DNA of 25,115 nt from Desulfurococcales archaeon (GTDB lineage Archaea > Thermoproteota > Thermoprotei_A > Sulfolobales > NBVN01). Below, piece after piece: positions 6,825-14,877 of this stretch. Each line of letters starts with the position of its first letter. Position 1 is the first letter of the stretch. The notes beneath the pieces are model-generated. The model searched no databases, was not told the DNA's origin, and saw nothing but the letters and a program-made list of their open reading frames with translations. Both the position numbers and the translations under genes were made by a program. The DNA is taken from NCBI GenBank assembly GCA_023255965.1, contig JAGDWE010000065.1, positions 7,109-32,223 of the forward strand, in the 5' to 3' direction.

Positions 6825-8738
6825 GTGTTAGAAATTATCAACGAGTCCTTAATATCGATATTAATAATATTGTTAGCTGCCTCATTCGTATCGCCATTGA
6901 TGAGGGGGGCCAAGTCGTTAACTACTTCATCATTATTGACATCAGCCGCTAGCATATTAATGATACTTCTGTCCTTAGAGGCATTACTTAAAGATCTTAC
7001 ATTAACGGCTGAGCTAGCGATTCCTGCCTTTCTGAATTTAGGCGTTACGAGTTATTCATTGATCCTCGATCCGCTTTCAGCGATATTTACGCTAATATTG
7101 GGATTGATAGGTTTTACGGCATCAATATATGGTCTATCATATATTAGACGATATTTAGGCGTTGGGAACCTAACGCTTTACTCGTTCATCTATCCGGCAT
7201 TCATTCTATCGATGTACCTCCTACTTACAACGTACGACGTCATAGCGTTCATAATTTTCTGGGAGTTAATGACTATTACGGCATTCTTCCTCATATCATT
7301 TGAGAGAGAAAAGGAAGTAGCACGTAGAGCGGCCCTCAAATATTTAATAATGTCCTACTCAGGTTCAGGACTTATAATAGTCTCTCTAATGGCTTTAGTA
7401 GTACTTTGTGGCAGTACTTCGTACCTGGATTTATCTAAGTTGAAGTTTAACGACGCCCTACAGTACACCTTAATTACGTTCCTAACCATAGGATTTGGAA
7501 TTAAATCAGCTTTGGTGCCAATGCATAGTTGGCTCCCTGATGCGCACCCAGAGGCGCCTTCTAACGTATCTGCTCTATTAAGCGGAGTCATGATTAAGAT
7601 GGCCGTATACGGGTTAATTAGGTTTGCTATTCAACTATTGAGCCTCAACCATTACGTGTTGGGATTGATTCTTGCATCATTAGGCATAGCATCAGCTCTA
7701 TTCGGTAGCATAATGGCATTAATTCAAATAGATTCCAAGAAGTTAATGGCCTACAGTAGTGTGGGTCAAATAGGTTATGTGTTCCTAGCTATTGGAGGGG
7801 GTCTTACCTTATACCCTGATCCATTATCTATTATAGCGATATCAGCAGGTATTCTCCATGTAGTGAATCATGCGATATTTAAAGGATTACTCTTCCTAAC
7901 TGCCGGTAGTATAATATACCGTACTGGTAGCAGGGATTTAAATAAATTGGGGGGACTAGCCAGATATATGCCGATAACAACATCATCAGGATTAATTGCT
8001 TCACTAGCTATCTCAGGTATGCCTCCATTAAATGGATTCGTTAGTAAGTGGTTAATAATTATATCGCTACTTATTTCAGGCAATTCCATACTCACGGTAT
8101 ATGCTGCCATAGCCATATTTGTTAGCGCATTAACAGCAGGTTATTTCATGAAATACTTATCAAGGGCTTTCCTCGCAAATCCTGGTCCATCAATTAAGGG
8201 AGAAGATATTATGGAGGTACCTTTACCGATGGCCATATCAGAAGCGATCCTAGCTGCTTTATGTGTACTGCTGGGAGTATACTTTCAAGCATTACTAATG
8301 CCTATATTAAGAGTTTTTAATACCATTCTCTCGGTGGATTCTGAGACAGTTATTGATTTGTTGCTATCAAATGCATTTAAATTACTGCAATCATTTGCCA
8401 TCATATTGATGATTATGGCTGCTTCATCAACCATAGCATTATGTTTGTTAAGGATTTCGAGGATCAGGATAACACCTGTATGGACCTTCGGATCTAGAGA
8501 CCTAATACCTCAGAGGCTATCCTTGGACTCATCATCTTATTACACTGAGTTCACGCACACTTACAGCTTCGGCTACGAACTCAGATATTATTTATATAAA
8601 TTTATTATAGACCCGCTAACTAACGCATTTATGAGGTTCGTATCATACTATAATAACATAGATACTTACTTATATTTCACGTTGGTGATCCTCTCAATAT
8701 TCATTACAGCGCTGATAGTAATTGCGGTGGTGATTTAA
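6825..8738 (+). CDS. hycC: Group 4 [NiFe] hydrogenase membrane subunit, HyfB/HycC-like (NuoL/N homologue)
   Basis: A 637-residue membrane protein of the Mrp-antiporter/NuoL-M-N family with about 14-16 hydrophobic spans. Seen residues include E147 in FWELM, K227 in GIKSALVPMHSWLPDAHPEA, K258 in the next span and K353 in VNHAIFKGLLFL, the charged residues expected of a proton- or sodium-translocating channel. A C-terminal extension of about 150 residues with a final span matches HycC/HyfB rather than NuoM. It anchors the hydrogenase module and probably couples H2 turnover to ion movement. Start GTG 6825. The next gene begins at the base after this stop codon. Proteins of this family are easily confused with complex I subunits; the hydrogenase call rests on the large subunit downstream. 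Confidence 0.9.
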   Translation: MLEIINESLISILIILLAASFVSPLMRGAKSLTTSSLLTSAASILMILLSLEALLKDLTLTAELAIPAFLNLGVTSYSLILDPLSAIFTLILGLIGFTASIYGLSYIRRYLGVGNLTLYSFIYPAFILSMYLLLTTYDVIAFIIFWELMTITAFFLISFEREKEVARRAALKYLIMSYSGSGLIIVSLMALVVLCGSTSYLDLSKLKFNDALQYTLITFLTIGFGIKSALVPMHSWLPDAHPEAPSNVSALLSGVMIKMAVYGLIRFAIQLLSLNHYVLGLILASLGIASALFGSIMALIQIDSKKLMAYSSVGQIGYVFLAIGGGLTLYPDPLSIIAISAGILHVVNHAIFKGLLFLTAGSIIYRTGSRDLNKLGGLARYMPITTSSGLIASLAISGMPPLNGFVSKWLIIISLLISGNSILTVYAAIAIFVSALTAGYFMKYLSRAFLANPGPSIKGEDIMEVPLPMAISEAILAALCVLLGVYFQALLMPILRVFNTILSVDSETVIDLLLSNAFKLLQSFAIILMIMAASSTIALCLLRISRIRITPVWTFGSRDLIPQRLSLDSSSYYTEFTHTYSFGYELRYYLYKFIIDPLTNAFMRFVSYYNNIDTYLYFTLVILSIFITALIVIAVVI

Positions 8739-9665
8739 GTGCTCACCAACTTATTAGCAGCATTATGTGTTATATTTGTAGTACTATTAATACCCATTAT
8801 TGATGGATTTGAACGTAGGATTAGGGCTAGGATTCAAAGCAGGATTGGTCCGCCTTTAAAGCAGACCTACTATGACCTAGTTAAGTTGTTTAGGAAGGAG
8901 CTGCTTATTCCCAACACCGCATCTAGGTTATTTATTCTAGCACCATTCATAAGCATCTCTACATCTATTACTGCTCTTGCCATCATCCCATACACCTTAA
9001 ACAATTCCATAGGATTTGAAGGAGATTTAATATTGATCGTGTATTTAATGATATTCGCATCCATAGCTACGTTATTAGGGGGTCTCGCATCAGGAAATCC
9101 GTTTGCTGAGGTGAGTAGCAGTAGGGAGCTAACTTTGGTGATGGCTTCCGAGCTATTCCTCGGCCTAACTATAGCTACGTTGGCAGTTAAGTACGGTAGT
9201 TTAAGCTTAGTTAAGATATCGACGGCTATCGTCGTTTCCCCATCGGTGATATTGGCTTACATGGCGCTAGCATATTACGCCTTCATTAAATCCTCTAGGA
9301 CCCCCTATGATATAGCTGAGGCTGAACCAGAAATAGCCTCAGGGTATGCTATAGAGTTTAGCGGGCCGCTACTAGCTATTACCATATTAAGTAATTTAAT
9401 GAAGAGATTTATCGCTTCATCATTATTTACGGTAATATCCTTAGGGCCCTTAATTGCGTTATTAACTATGCCTATAGCCAATGATGTATTAAGGATCTCG
9501 GTCAATGCTATGTTAACAATATTACTAAGCATTGCAACTTACTTGGTATTGGGATCCATTTCAACTACTTATGGTAGATATAGAGTCAGGCATGCCGTTG
9601 AGGCAGTAAAGAAATGCAGCATTATGCCACTAATATCGCTGATGCTGGCGTTGTTAGGGTTATAA
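8739..9665 (+). CDS. hycD: Group 4 [NiFe] hydrogenase membrane subunit, HycD/HyfC-like (NuoH homologue)
   Basis: A 308-residue protein with about eight spans, homologous to complex I NuoH. Family motifs: RRIRARIQSRIGPPLKQTYYD (about 26-46) in the first cytoplasmic loop and PYDIAEAEPEIASGYAIEFS, the acidic loop that faces the soluble arm near the N-side interface. It links the iron-sulphur/NiFe module to the ion-channel subunit. It starts with GTG immediately after the previous stop, with GGTGGTGAT at 8726-8734 as ribosome site inside the upstream gene, so translation is probably coupled. A gap of 38 bp separates it from the large-subunit gene. Confidence 0.9.
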   Translation: MLTNLLAALCVIFVVLLIPIIDGFERRIRARIQSRIGPPLKQTYYDLVKLFRKELLIPNTASRLFILAPFISISTSITALAIIPYTLNNSIGFEGDLILIVYLMIFASIATLLGGLASGNPFAEVSSSRELTLVMASELFLGLTIATLAVKYGSLSLVKISTAIVVSPSVILAYMALAYYAFIKSSRTPYDIAEAEPEIASGYAIEFSGPLLAITILSNLMKRFIASSLFTVISLGPLIALLTMPIANDVLRISVNAMLTILLSIATYLVLGSISTTYGRYRVRHAVEAVKKCSIMPLISLMLALLGL

Positions 9666-9703
9666 AGCCGGGACACATTAAGTTATGGTAGTGGTGTTGA
9701 AGT

Positions 9704-11350
9704 TTGCATCAACTTATAAGTTCGTTTGAGGGTCTGCAGGGGAAGGTTAAGGGAATTAATTACCTTAACGATGGGGTAGTACTCGTAGATACAACGCCTA
9801 ATAGTTTGTTCGACGTAGTTAATTTCATAACTAGGGAATTAAAGGGAATATTTACCGTAATTATAGGGGTTGATGCTAGGGAGATCGATGGCTCATTTCA
9901 TAATATATATGTGTTCAGCTTAGATGAATTAAAGAAATACGTACTAGTTAGGGTTATGTTAGAAGGCAGTGACCCCAAAGTCCCATCTATAACTCCATTA
10001 ATTAAGGGAGCTGATTGGAGCGAGCGTGAGATAAGGGATCTACTAGGTATCAAGTTCATCAATCATCCAGATCCTAGGAAATTAATAGTTCCTGAGAGCT
10101 GGCATGATGGAGTATTTCCGCTTAGGAAGGAAGTGAGTTATAAGTTAAGAGCTCACGGTCCTTATGAGCCATATCAGCCTAGGAGATCCGAGGACGTCAT
10201 TGCCCTCCCATATGGTCCGTACCATCCGCTGCTACATGAGCCTGAGTACTTCGAGCTGCATGTTAAGGGTGAGACCGTGATTGATATCGAGTACAGGGGT
10301 TTCCACGTCCATAGGGGTATTGAGAAGTTAGGTGAGGCGAGGTTAACGATTAATCAAATACCATTCGTTGCTGAGAGGATATGCGGTATATGTGGGTATG
10401 TCCATAGCGTATGTTATTGTCAAGTGATTGAGGGAGCCGCTGGTATTGAAGTGCCTGAGAGGGCCTTATACATAAGGTCCTTAATTCTTGAAATAGAGAG
10501 AATACACAGTCACTTACTGTGGTTGGGCGTAGCATGTCATGTTTTAGGATTCGATACGGGCTTTATGCATGCTTGGAGAATTAGGGAGCCAGTGATGCAT
10601 CTTGCTGAGTTATTGACTGGTAATAGGAAGACCTACGGAATTAACTTAGTTGGAGGTGTGAGGAGGGATTTGAAGGAGGAACATATTGATAAAGTTATTA
10701 AGGTACTTAATGAAGTTAAGGAAGGATATACCAAATTCATTAACTACTTAACTGGGGTTAGGGAGGTCATTAAGAGATTAGAGGGTAGTGGATTGCTCCC
10801 TAGGACTGAGGCAATAAGCTATGGGGTTGTTGGGCCGGTGGCTAGGGCTTCAGCATTGAAGCGTGATGTACGTGTAGATCACCCTTATGCAGCTTACAAG
10901 GACGTATACTTCAAGGTACCGGTATACAATGACTGTGATAATATGGCTAGACTTATGGTTAGGGTTGAGGAGGTTTTCGAGTCTATAGATATAATTAAGC
11001 AATTACTCGATAAATTGCCTAAGGGGCCTATACTAGCTGAGAACGTTGAGGTAGCAGAGTATAGGGAAGGATTCAGTGCTGTTGAAGCACCTAGAGGCGA
11101 GGACGTACATTACGTGATGACCGGCAAGTACAGTAGGGTCTATAGGTGGAAGGTAAGAGCTCCATCATATTCTAATATACCTGCTTTAAAGGTAATGCTC
11201 CATGAATGCCCATTAAGTGATGCACCATTAACTATTGCTAGCATTGATCCGTGTTTCTCATGTACAGATAGGTTAATTGTGGTCGATGTCAATACCGGTA
11301 AGAGGTTTAAAGTACCTATGAGAGCTTTAGCTAAGGGGTGGAGGCCGTGA
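9704..11350 (+). CDS. hycE: Group 4 [NiFe] hydrogenase large subunit, HycE/HyfG-like (NuoC-NuoD fusion)
   Basis: A 548-residue fusion. Residues about 1-150 are a NuoC-like 30-kDa domain (GADWSEREIRDLLGIKFINH, 102-121); the rest is a NuoD-like catalytic domain. The N-terminal active-site motif RICGICGYVH gives C227 and C230, and the C-terminal DPCFSCTDR gives C517 and C520, so all four cysteines that hold the Ni-Fe centre are present. Complex I NuoD lacks these, so this is a true hydrogenase subunit. The protein ends about 28 residues after C520; whether a C-terminal peptide is removed on maturation is not clear. TTG 9704 follows GGTG at about 9691-9696, and an in-frame TGA at 9698-9700 excludes an earlier start. 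It shares its last bases with the ferredoxin-like gene. Confidence 0.94.
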   Translation: MHQLISSFEGLQGKVKGINYLNDGVVLVDTTPNSLFDVVNFITRELKGIFTVIIGVDAREIDGSFHNIYVFSLDELKKYVLVRVMLEGSDPKVPSITPLIKGADWSEREIRDLLGIKFINHPDPRKLIVPESWHDGVFPLRKEVSYKLRAHGPYEPYQPRRSEDVIALPYGPYHPLLHEPEYFELHVKGETVIDIEYRGFHVHRGIEKLGEARLTINQIPFVAERICGICGYVHSVCYCQVIEGAAGIEVPERALYIRSLILEIERIHSHLLWLGVACHVLGFDTGFMHAWRIREPVMHLAELLTGNRKTYGINLVGGVRRDLKEEHIDKVIKVLNEVKEGYTKFINYLTGVREVIKRLEGSGLLPRTEAISYGVVGPVARASALKRDVRVDHPYAAYKDVYFKVPVYNDCDNMARLMVRVEEVFESIDIIKQLLDKLPKGPILAENVEVAEYREGFSAVEAPRGEDVHYVMTGKYSRVYRWKVRAPSYSNIPALKVMLHECPLSDAPLTIASIDPCFSCTDRLIVVDVNTGKRFKVPMRALAKGWRP

Positions 11351-11859
11351 GGAAGAGGCTCCAGCTGATTAAGGAGGCATTAAGCATTGGCGTAGTTACG
11401 AGGAAATATCCATTTATACCCGCCGAAGTACCTGAAGGATTTAGAGGACTTCCTCAATTCGATGCAAGTAAATGCATCGGATGTACAGCCTGCGGTAATG
11501 TGTGCACGCCTAACGCCATAACGTTCGTAGATGACACCTCATTAGGCATTAGGAGATTAGAGTATTACTTAGGTAGATGCATATTCTGCGGTAGATGCGC
11601 TGATGTGTGCCCCACATCAGCTATAACCATAACTAAGGAATTCGAGCTAGCATCATTAAATGATAGGGACTTAAGGCTGGTCATAGATATAAAATTAATT
11701 AAGTGTCAGTCATGTGGAAGGTACTTTACTACGTTTAGGCATTTAAATACGGTAGCAGGGAAATTGCAGGAAGGCGTTGTTGACCTGGTTAATATATGTC
11801 CTGAATGCCGTAGGAAGTTAGCTTTAGATTCTTTAATTAAGTTGGGTGGTCTTAAATGA
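11338..11859 (+). CDS. hycF: Hydrogenase 2x[4Fe-4S] ferredoxin-like subunit, HycF/HyfH-like
   Basis: A 173-residue protein with two classical [4Fe-4S] motifs, CIGCTACGNVC (C46, C49, C52, with C56) and CIFCGRCADVC (C81, C84, C87, C91). After them comes a rubredoxin- or zinc-ribbon-like pair, CQSC (123-126) and CPEC (154-157), as in HycF. It carries electrons between the small subunit and the donor. GTG 11338 overlaps the large-subunit gene by 13 bp. GTG 11347 is equally plausible, giving a 4-bp GTGA overlap, with GGGGTGG at about 11335-11341 as ribosome site. The stop overlaps the next start as ATGA. Confidence 0.92.
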   Translation: MEAVRKRLQLIKEALSIGVVTRKYPFIPAEVPEGFRGLPQFDASKCIGCTACGNVCTPNAITFVDDTSLGIRRLEYYLGRCIFCGRCADVCPTSAITITKEFELASLNDRDLRLVIDIKLIKCQSCGRYFTTFRHLNTVAGKLQEGVVDLVNICPECRRKLALDSLIKLGGLK

Positions 11860-12326
11860 GCCTATATAAGAGAAGCATATGGGTATTCCACCTGAATACG
11901 GGTGGCTGCAATGCTTGTGACATCGAGATACTAGATGTTCTAACCCCCTATCACGACGTTGAGAGGTTTGGGATTAAATTGGTTGCATCGCCTAGGCACG
12001 CAGACGCGTTACTAATTAGCGGACCTGTGACGCGGGAAGCACTTCCTAAGGTTATTGATGCGCTATTAGCGGTTCCCGAGCCTAAGGTAGTGATAGCTGT
12101 AGGTTCATGCCCAATCAGCGGGGGGATATGGTATGATACGTATTCAACGATAGGTGGGCTTAACGAGTTGTATAGGATATTAAAGGAGGAATACGGTATT
12201 AACGAGCCATTAACGGTTAGGATTCCAGGATGTCCGCCGCGACCAGAGGCTATAATACATGGAGTAGCGCTCGCATTAGGCATTGTCAAACAGAAAGTTA
12301 AATTCAATCATATAGTCATAGGCTAA
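11856..12326 (+). CDS. hycG: Group 4 [NiFe] hydrogenase small subunit, HycG/HyfI-like (NuoB homologue)
   Basis: A 156-residue small subunit. The ligands of the proximal [4Fe-4S] cluster are visible: C18 and C21 in GGCNACDIE, C85 in VGSCPISGG and C126 in IPGCPPRPE. There is no extra C-terminal cluster domain, as usual for group 4 enzymes. It hands electrons from the NiFe site to the ferredoxin-like subunit. It starts within the previous gene's stop (ATGA at 11856-11859). No hydrogenase maturation gene, formate dehydrogenase, HycB-like or CO dehydrogenase gene follows; the next gene is a sugar-phosphate isomerase with its own A-box. Confidence 0.93.
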   Translation: MSLYKRSIWVFHLNTGGCNACDIEILDVLTPYHDVERFGIKLVASPRHADALLISGPVTREALPKVIDALLAVPEPKVVIAVGSCPISGGIWYDTYSTIGGLNELYRILKEEYGINEPLTVRIPGCPPRPEAIIHGVALALGIVKQKVKFNHIVIG

Positions 12327-12376
12327 CATTAATTAACTTCTGCGACCATAATTAGTAGGGATTTATAATTAAGGAA

Positions 12377-13330
12377 GTGTATATTAAATGGTACGAGCTA
12401 GCGACTAAAGCTATGGGATATGAGGTTATAGGTAAACCAGCAATCAAGGAATTTAAGGACATAATAATAACCGGTATGGGCGGGTCGGGAATAGTAGGTG
12501 ACGTCATTTACTCGCTATTGTATACTAGGTCGAGGACGCCGATAACGGTTGTTAAGGACTTTAGAATGCCTGGGTGGGTAAGCAAGGACTCATTAGTATG
12601 TGTAATTAGCTATTCTGGGAATACTTTAGAGACTTTAAGTGCTGCATTAGATGCTATGAATGCCGGGGCTGAGGTATGTGTAGTCGCTTCAGGAGGCAAG
12701 TTGCTTGAATTTGCCATATCTAAGGGACTGACGTACGTCAAGGTCGATCAAGGCCTAGCGCCTAGGGCCGCGTTCCCATTGCTGCTAATAGCTACATTGA
12801 AGGCCTTGGAGTTTTACGGGATTAACGTGCATGGGAATTTAGGGAGGTCACTTAATGTACTTAAGTATACTTCAGAGGTGGATAGCGTTGCGAAGGAGTT
12901 AGCGTTCTTCATATTTAATTCCCTACCAGTAATACTTTCAAGCTGCAGACTATATCCTATAGCTATGAGGTTTAAGAACGAATTAAATGAGAACTCCAAG
13001 ATTATGGCTAAGGTTGAGGTAATCCCTGAATGGGGGCATAACGATATAGTAGGTTGGGAGTTACCGCTTGATGTTATTAGAGCGGTGGTGGTGTATGACG
13101 GGGATCCTTTAATGGAGTTCGTGGCGAGGTTCTTAAGGGATTTAAAGGTACCTACCTACGTATTTAACCTTGAGGGCGATGACTTGTTGTCTAAGATCCT
13201 TTATGGGGTGTACGTAGCTGGATTGGCTAGTATATACTTAGCTGAGTTACGTAAAGTTGATCCGGTAGTGACTAGATCCATCGACAGATACAAGGAATTC
13301 CTTAATAGCAGGATAAGTATTAATGCCTAG
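12377..13330 (+). CDS. pgi: Bifunctional phosphoglucose/phosphomannose isomerase (archaeal type)
   Basis: A 317-residue member of the crenarchaeal PGI/PMI family, which interconverts glucose-6-P or mannose-6-P with fructose-6-P. Features seen: GMGGSG (33-38), SYSGNTLETL (78-87, the sugar-phosphate SIS-domain loop), APRAAFPLLL with R130, NELNENSK (201-208) with the candidate base Glu, and EWGHND with H221. Length is close to that of the characterised Pyrobaculum enzyme (about 302). GTG 12377 is used as start; the A-box-like ATTTATAATTA at 12361-12371 lies only a few bases before it, so the mRNA would start at or just inside the assigned start and the N-terminus is uncertain by some residues. 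It supports gluconeogenesis and glycolysis in the cytoplasm and is unrelated to the hydrogenase upstream. Confidence 0.9.
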   Translation: MYIKWYELATKAMGYEVIGKPAIKEFKDIIITGMGGSGIVGDVIYSLLYTRSRTPITVVKDFRMPGWVSKDSLVCVISYSGNTLETLSAALDAMNAGAEVCVVASGGKLLEFAISKGLTYVKVDQGLAPRAAFPLLLIATLKALEFYGINVHGNLGRSLNVLKYTSEVDSVAKELAFFIFNSLPVILSSCRLYPIAMRFKNELNENSKIMAKVEVIPEWGHNDIVGWELPLDVIRAVVVYDGDPLMEFVARFLRDLKVPTYVFNLEGDDLLSKILYGVYVAGLASIYLAELRKVDPVVTRSIDRYKEFLNSRISINA

Positions 13331-13571
13331 CTGAAAACTGCTCCATTTTTACAATGTCTTGTATTGCTTGGTATCAACGTCTTTAGCCCTCTCAACGCTA
13401 TTAGGTACGCTGATGCCGTGTGCCTATCCAGTCCAAACAAAGCTCATAAGTCTTTCTGATAATTTGGTTGAACCCCCACGATGAACTCGATGAGCAGTTG
13501 CGAGGAGGAGGGAGAGGCAATGAGGCGGGCGGCGACATCAACCAACACAAACCGCTATGGGACCAGAACCC
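13331..13571. other. Intergenic stretch between convergent pgi and HMG-CoA reductase genes
   Basis: No intact gene is recognised. The right half (13490-13571) is unusually GC-rich and purine-rich for this genome (GAGGAGGAGGGAGAGGC at about 13501-13517). A short frame from ATG 13490 to TAA 13579 encodes about 29 residues (MSSCEEEGEAMRRAATS, then Thr/Asn-rich), overlapping the end of the reductase gene on the other strand. The left half contains another 27-codon open frame. This has the look of the worn tail of an inserted element, but no ends or target duplications are visible. Confidence 0.35.
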
Positions 13572-14840
13572 CTAGCTAAGGCCCCTCAACTTATTAAGTA
13601 TTTCCTTAGCCCTATCGATCCTTATGACTCCCTCCTTAATCATTTCAGCAACTACCTTATCTACCTCATCACCTACGGCACCTGCAGCTATGGCTATTTG
13701 CCTAGCATGTAGCTTCATGTGCCCTTTCTGAATCCCCTCAGTTGCTAAAGCCCTTAACGCAGCTAGGTTCTGAGCCAACCCTACAGCACCCATAACTTCA
13801 GCTAGCTCCCTAGCCGACTTAACGCCAAGGATCTTAAGGGCTACTCTAGCCACCGGATTAACTCTAGTCGCGCCTCCAACTACTCCAACAGCCATAGGCA
13901 TTTCCAAATAACCCACCAAATTGCCTTCATCATCCTTCTCCCACGTAGATAGAGTTGTATACCTACCTGAACGTGCTGCGTATGAATGTGCGCCTGCTTC
14001 TAAAGCCCTGGTATCCTGGCCGGTGGCTAGTGCTACGGCTATCACCCCATTCATTATCCCCTTATTATGGGTGGCTGCCCTATATGGGTCAGCTGCAGCA
14101 AACGCCCAGGCATACACTATACCATCTACTACCCCCTCACCACCTACTGACTCCTTAGGCACTTTAGTCCAAGCCCTAACCAACCTTCTGTCAGCTAAGT
14201 TTGAGACTATCCTTAATAGTACCTTACCTCCAGTTATTTTCTCAATGTAGGGTGCAACAGCCTCAGCCATGGTGTTAACGGCGTTAGCTCCCATAGCGTC
14301 CTTAACATCTACGATTAGGTGCGTAATCACCATAGGGCCTACCGATGTATTCACTATCCTTACTTCAACATCCCTAACACCGCCTCCAAGCTTGATGAGC
14401 ACTGGATCCTTCTCATTAGCTATCTTCATTATTTCATCTTTATGTTGAAGTATCTTCATTAGCGCTGAATGAGGCGATGTAATGCCAACTAATTGGATCT
14501 GGGATATCATCAATGAATCGGTGCTTGCTGCGAATAACCCACCACCATCCCTACACATCCTAGCTGCGTTAGATGCTGCAGCAACTACCGATGGCTCCTC
14601 AATAGCCATCGGTATTAAGTAGTCCTTATTGTTTATTAGGAAGTTAGTAGCTATGCCTAATGGTAATTCAAGGGTTCCTATGACGTTTTCAATCATCCTA
14701 TCCGCTAAACCTATGTCTAACCTCCCTGTCTTCAATAGTATGCTTACCTCATCATCGCTTAAGTTAGCGAATTCCTTAACTATCTTTACCCTCTCCTCCA
14801 CGCTCATCTTGTAGAATCCACTAATCCTTGAGGTATGCAT
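13572..14840 (-). CDS. mvaA: HMG-CoA reductase, class II (bacterial type)
   Basis: A 422-residue hydroxymethylglutaryl-CoA reductase, which makes mevalonate for isoprenoid (archaeal lipid) synthesis. It follows the Pseudomonas mevalonii class II pattern throughout: ENVIG (51-55), LPLGIA, EEPSVVAAAS with E81/E82, DAMGAN (181-186), HNKG with catalytic K260, GQD with D276, and KGHMKLHARQIA with catalytic H374. Most archaea use class I enzymes, so this copy is probably of bacterial origin or belongs to an archaeal lineage that swapped enzymes. No membrane span is seen; it should be cytosolic. The A-box-like ATTTATATAAT at 14867-14857 on the minus strand places the transcript start close to the ATG, so the mRNA is probably leaderless. 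Confidence 0.94.
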   Translation of the reverse strand: MHTSRISGFYKMSVEERVKIVKEFANLSDDEVSILLKTGRLDIGLADRMIENVIGTLELPLGIATNFLINNKDYLIPMAIEEPSVVAAASNAARMCRDGGGLFAASTDSLMISQIQLVGITSPHSALMKILQHKDEIMKIANEKDPVLIKLGGGVRDVEVRIVNTSVGPMVITHLIVDVKDAMGANAVNTMAEAVAPYIEKITGGKVLLRIVSNLADRRLVRAWTKVPKESVGGEGVVDGIVYAWAFAAADPYRAATHNKGIMNGVIAVALATGQDTRALEAGAHSYAARSGRYTTLSTWEKDDEGNLVGYLEMPMAVGVVGGATRVNPVARVALKILGVKSARELAEVMGAVGLAQNLAALRALATEGIQKGHMKLHARQIAIAAGAVGDEVDKVVAEMIKEGVIRIDRAKEILNKLRGLS

Positions 14841-14856
14841 GAATTAAGCACCAATT

Positions 14857-14867
14857 ATTATATAAAT
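14857..14867 (-). promoter_or_regulatory. A-box of the HMG-CoA reductase gene
   Basis: Read on the minus strand this is ATTTATATAAT, centred about 22 bp before the ATG at 14840. The spacing suggests a leaderless mRNA. It sits just before the end of the AbrB-PhoU gene, so the reductase can be transcribed independently of that gene. Confidence 0.5.
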
Positions 14868-14877
14868 CTTAAGATTA

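Noticed and set aside
6825..9665. Complex I (NADH dehydrogenase) interpretation of the NuoL/NuoH-like pair
   Set aside because: The linked large subunit keeps the NiFe-ligand cysteines C227, C230, C517 and C520, which complex I lacks.
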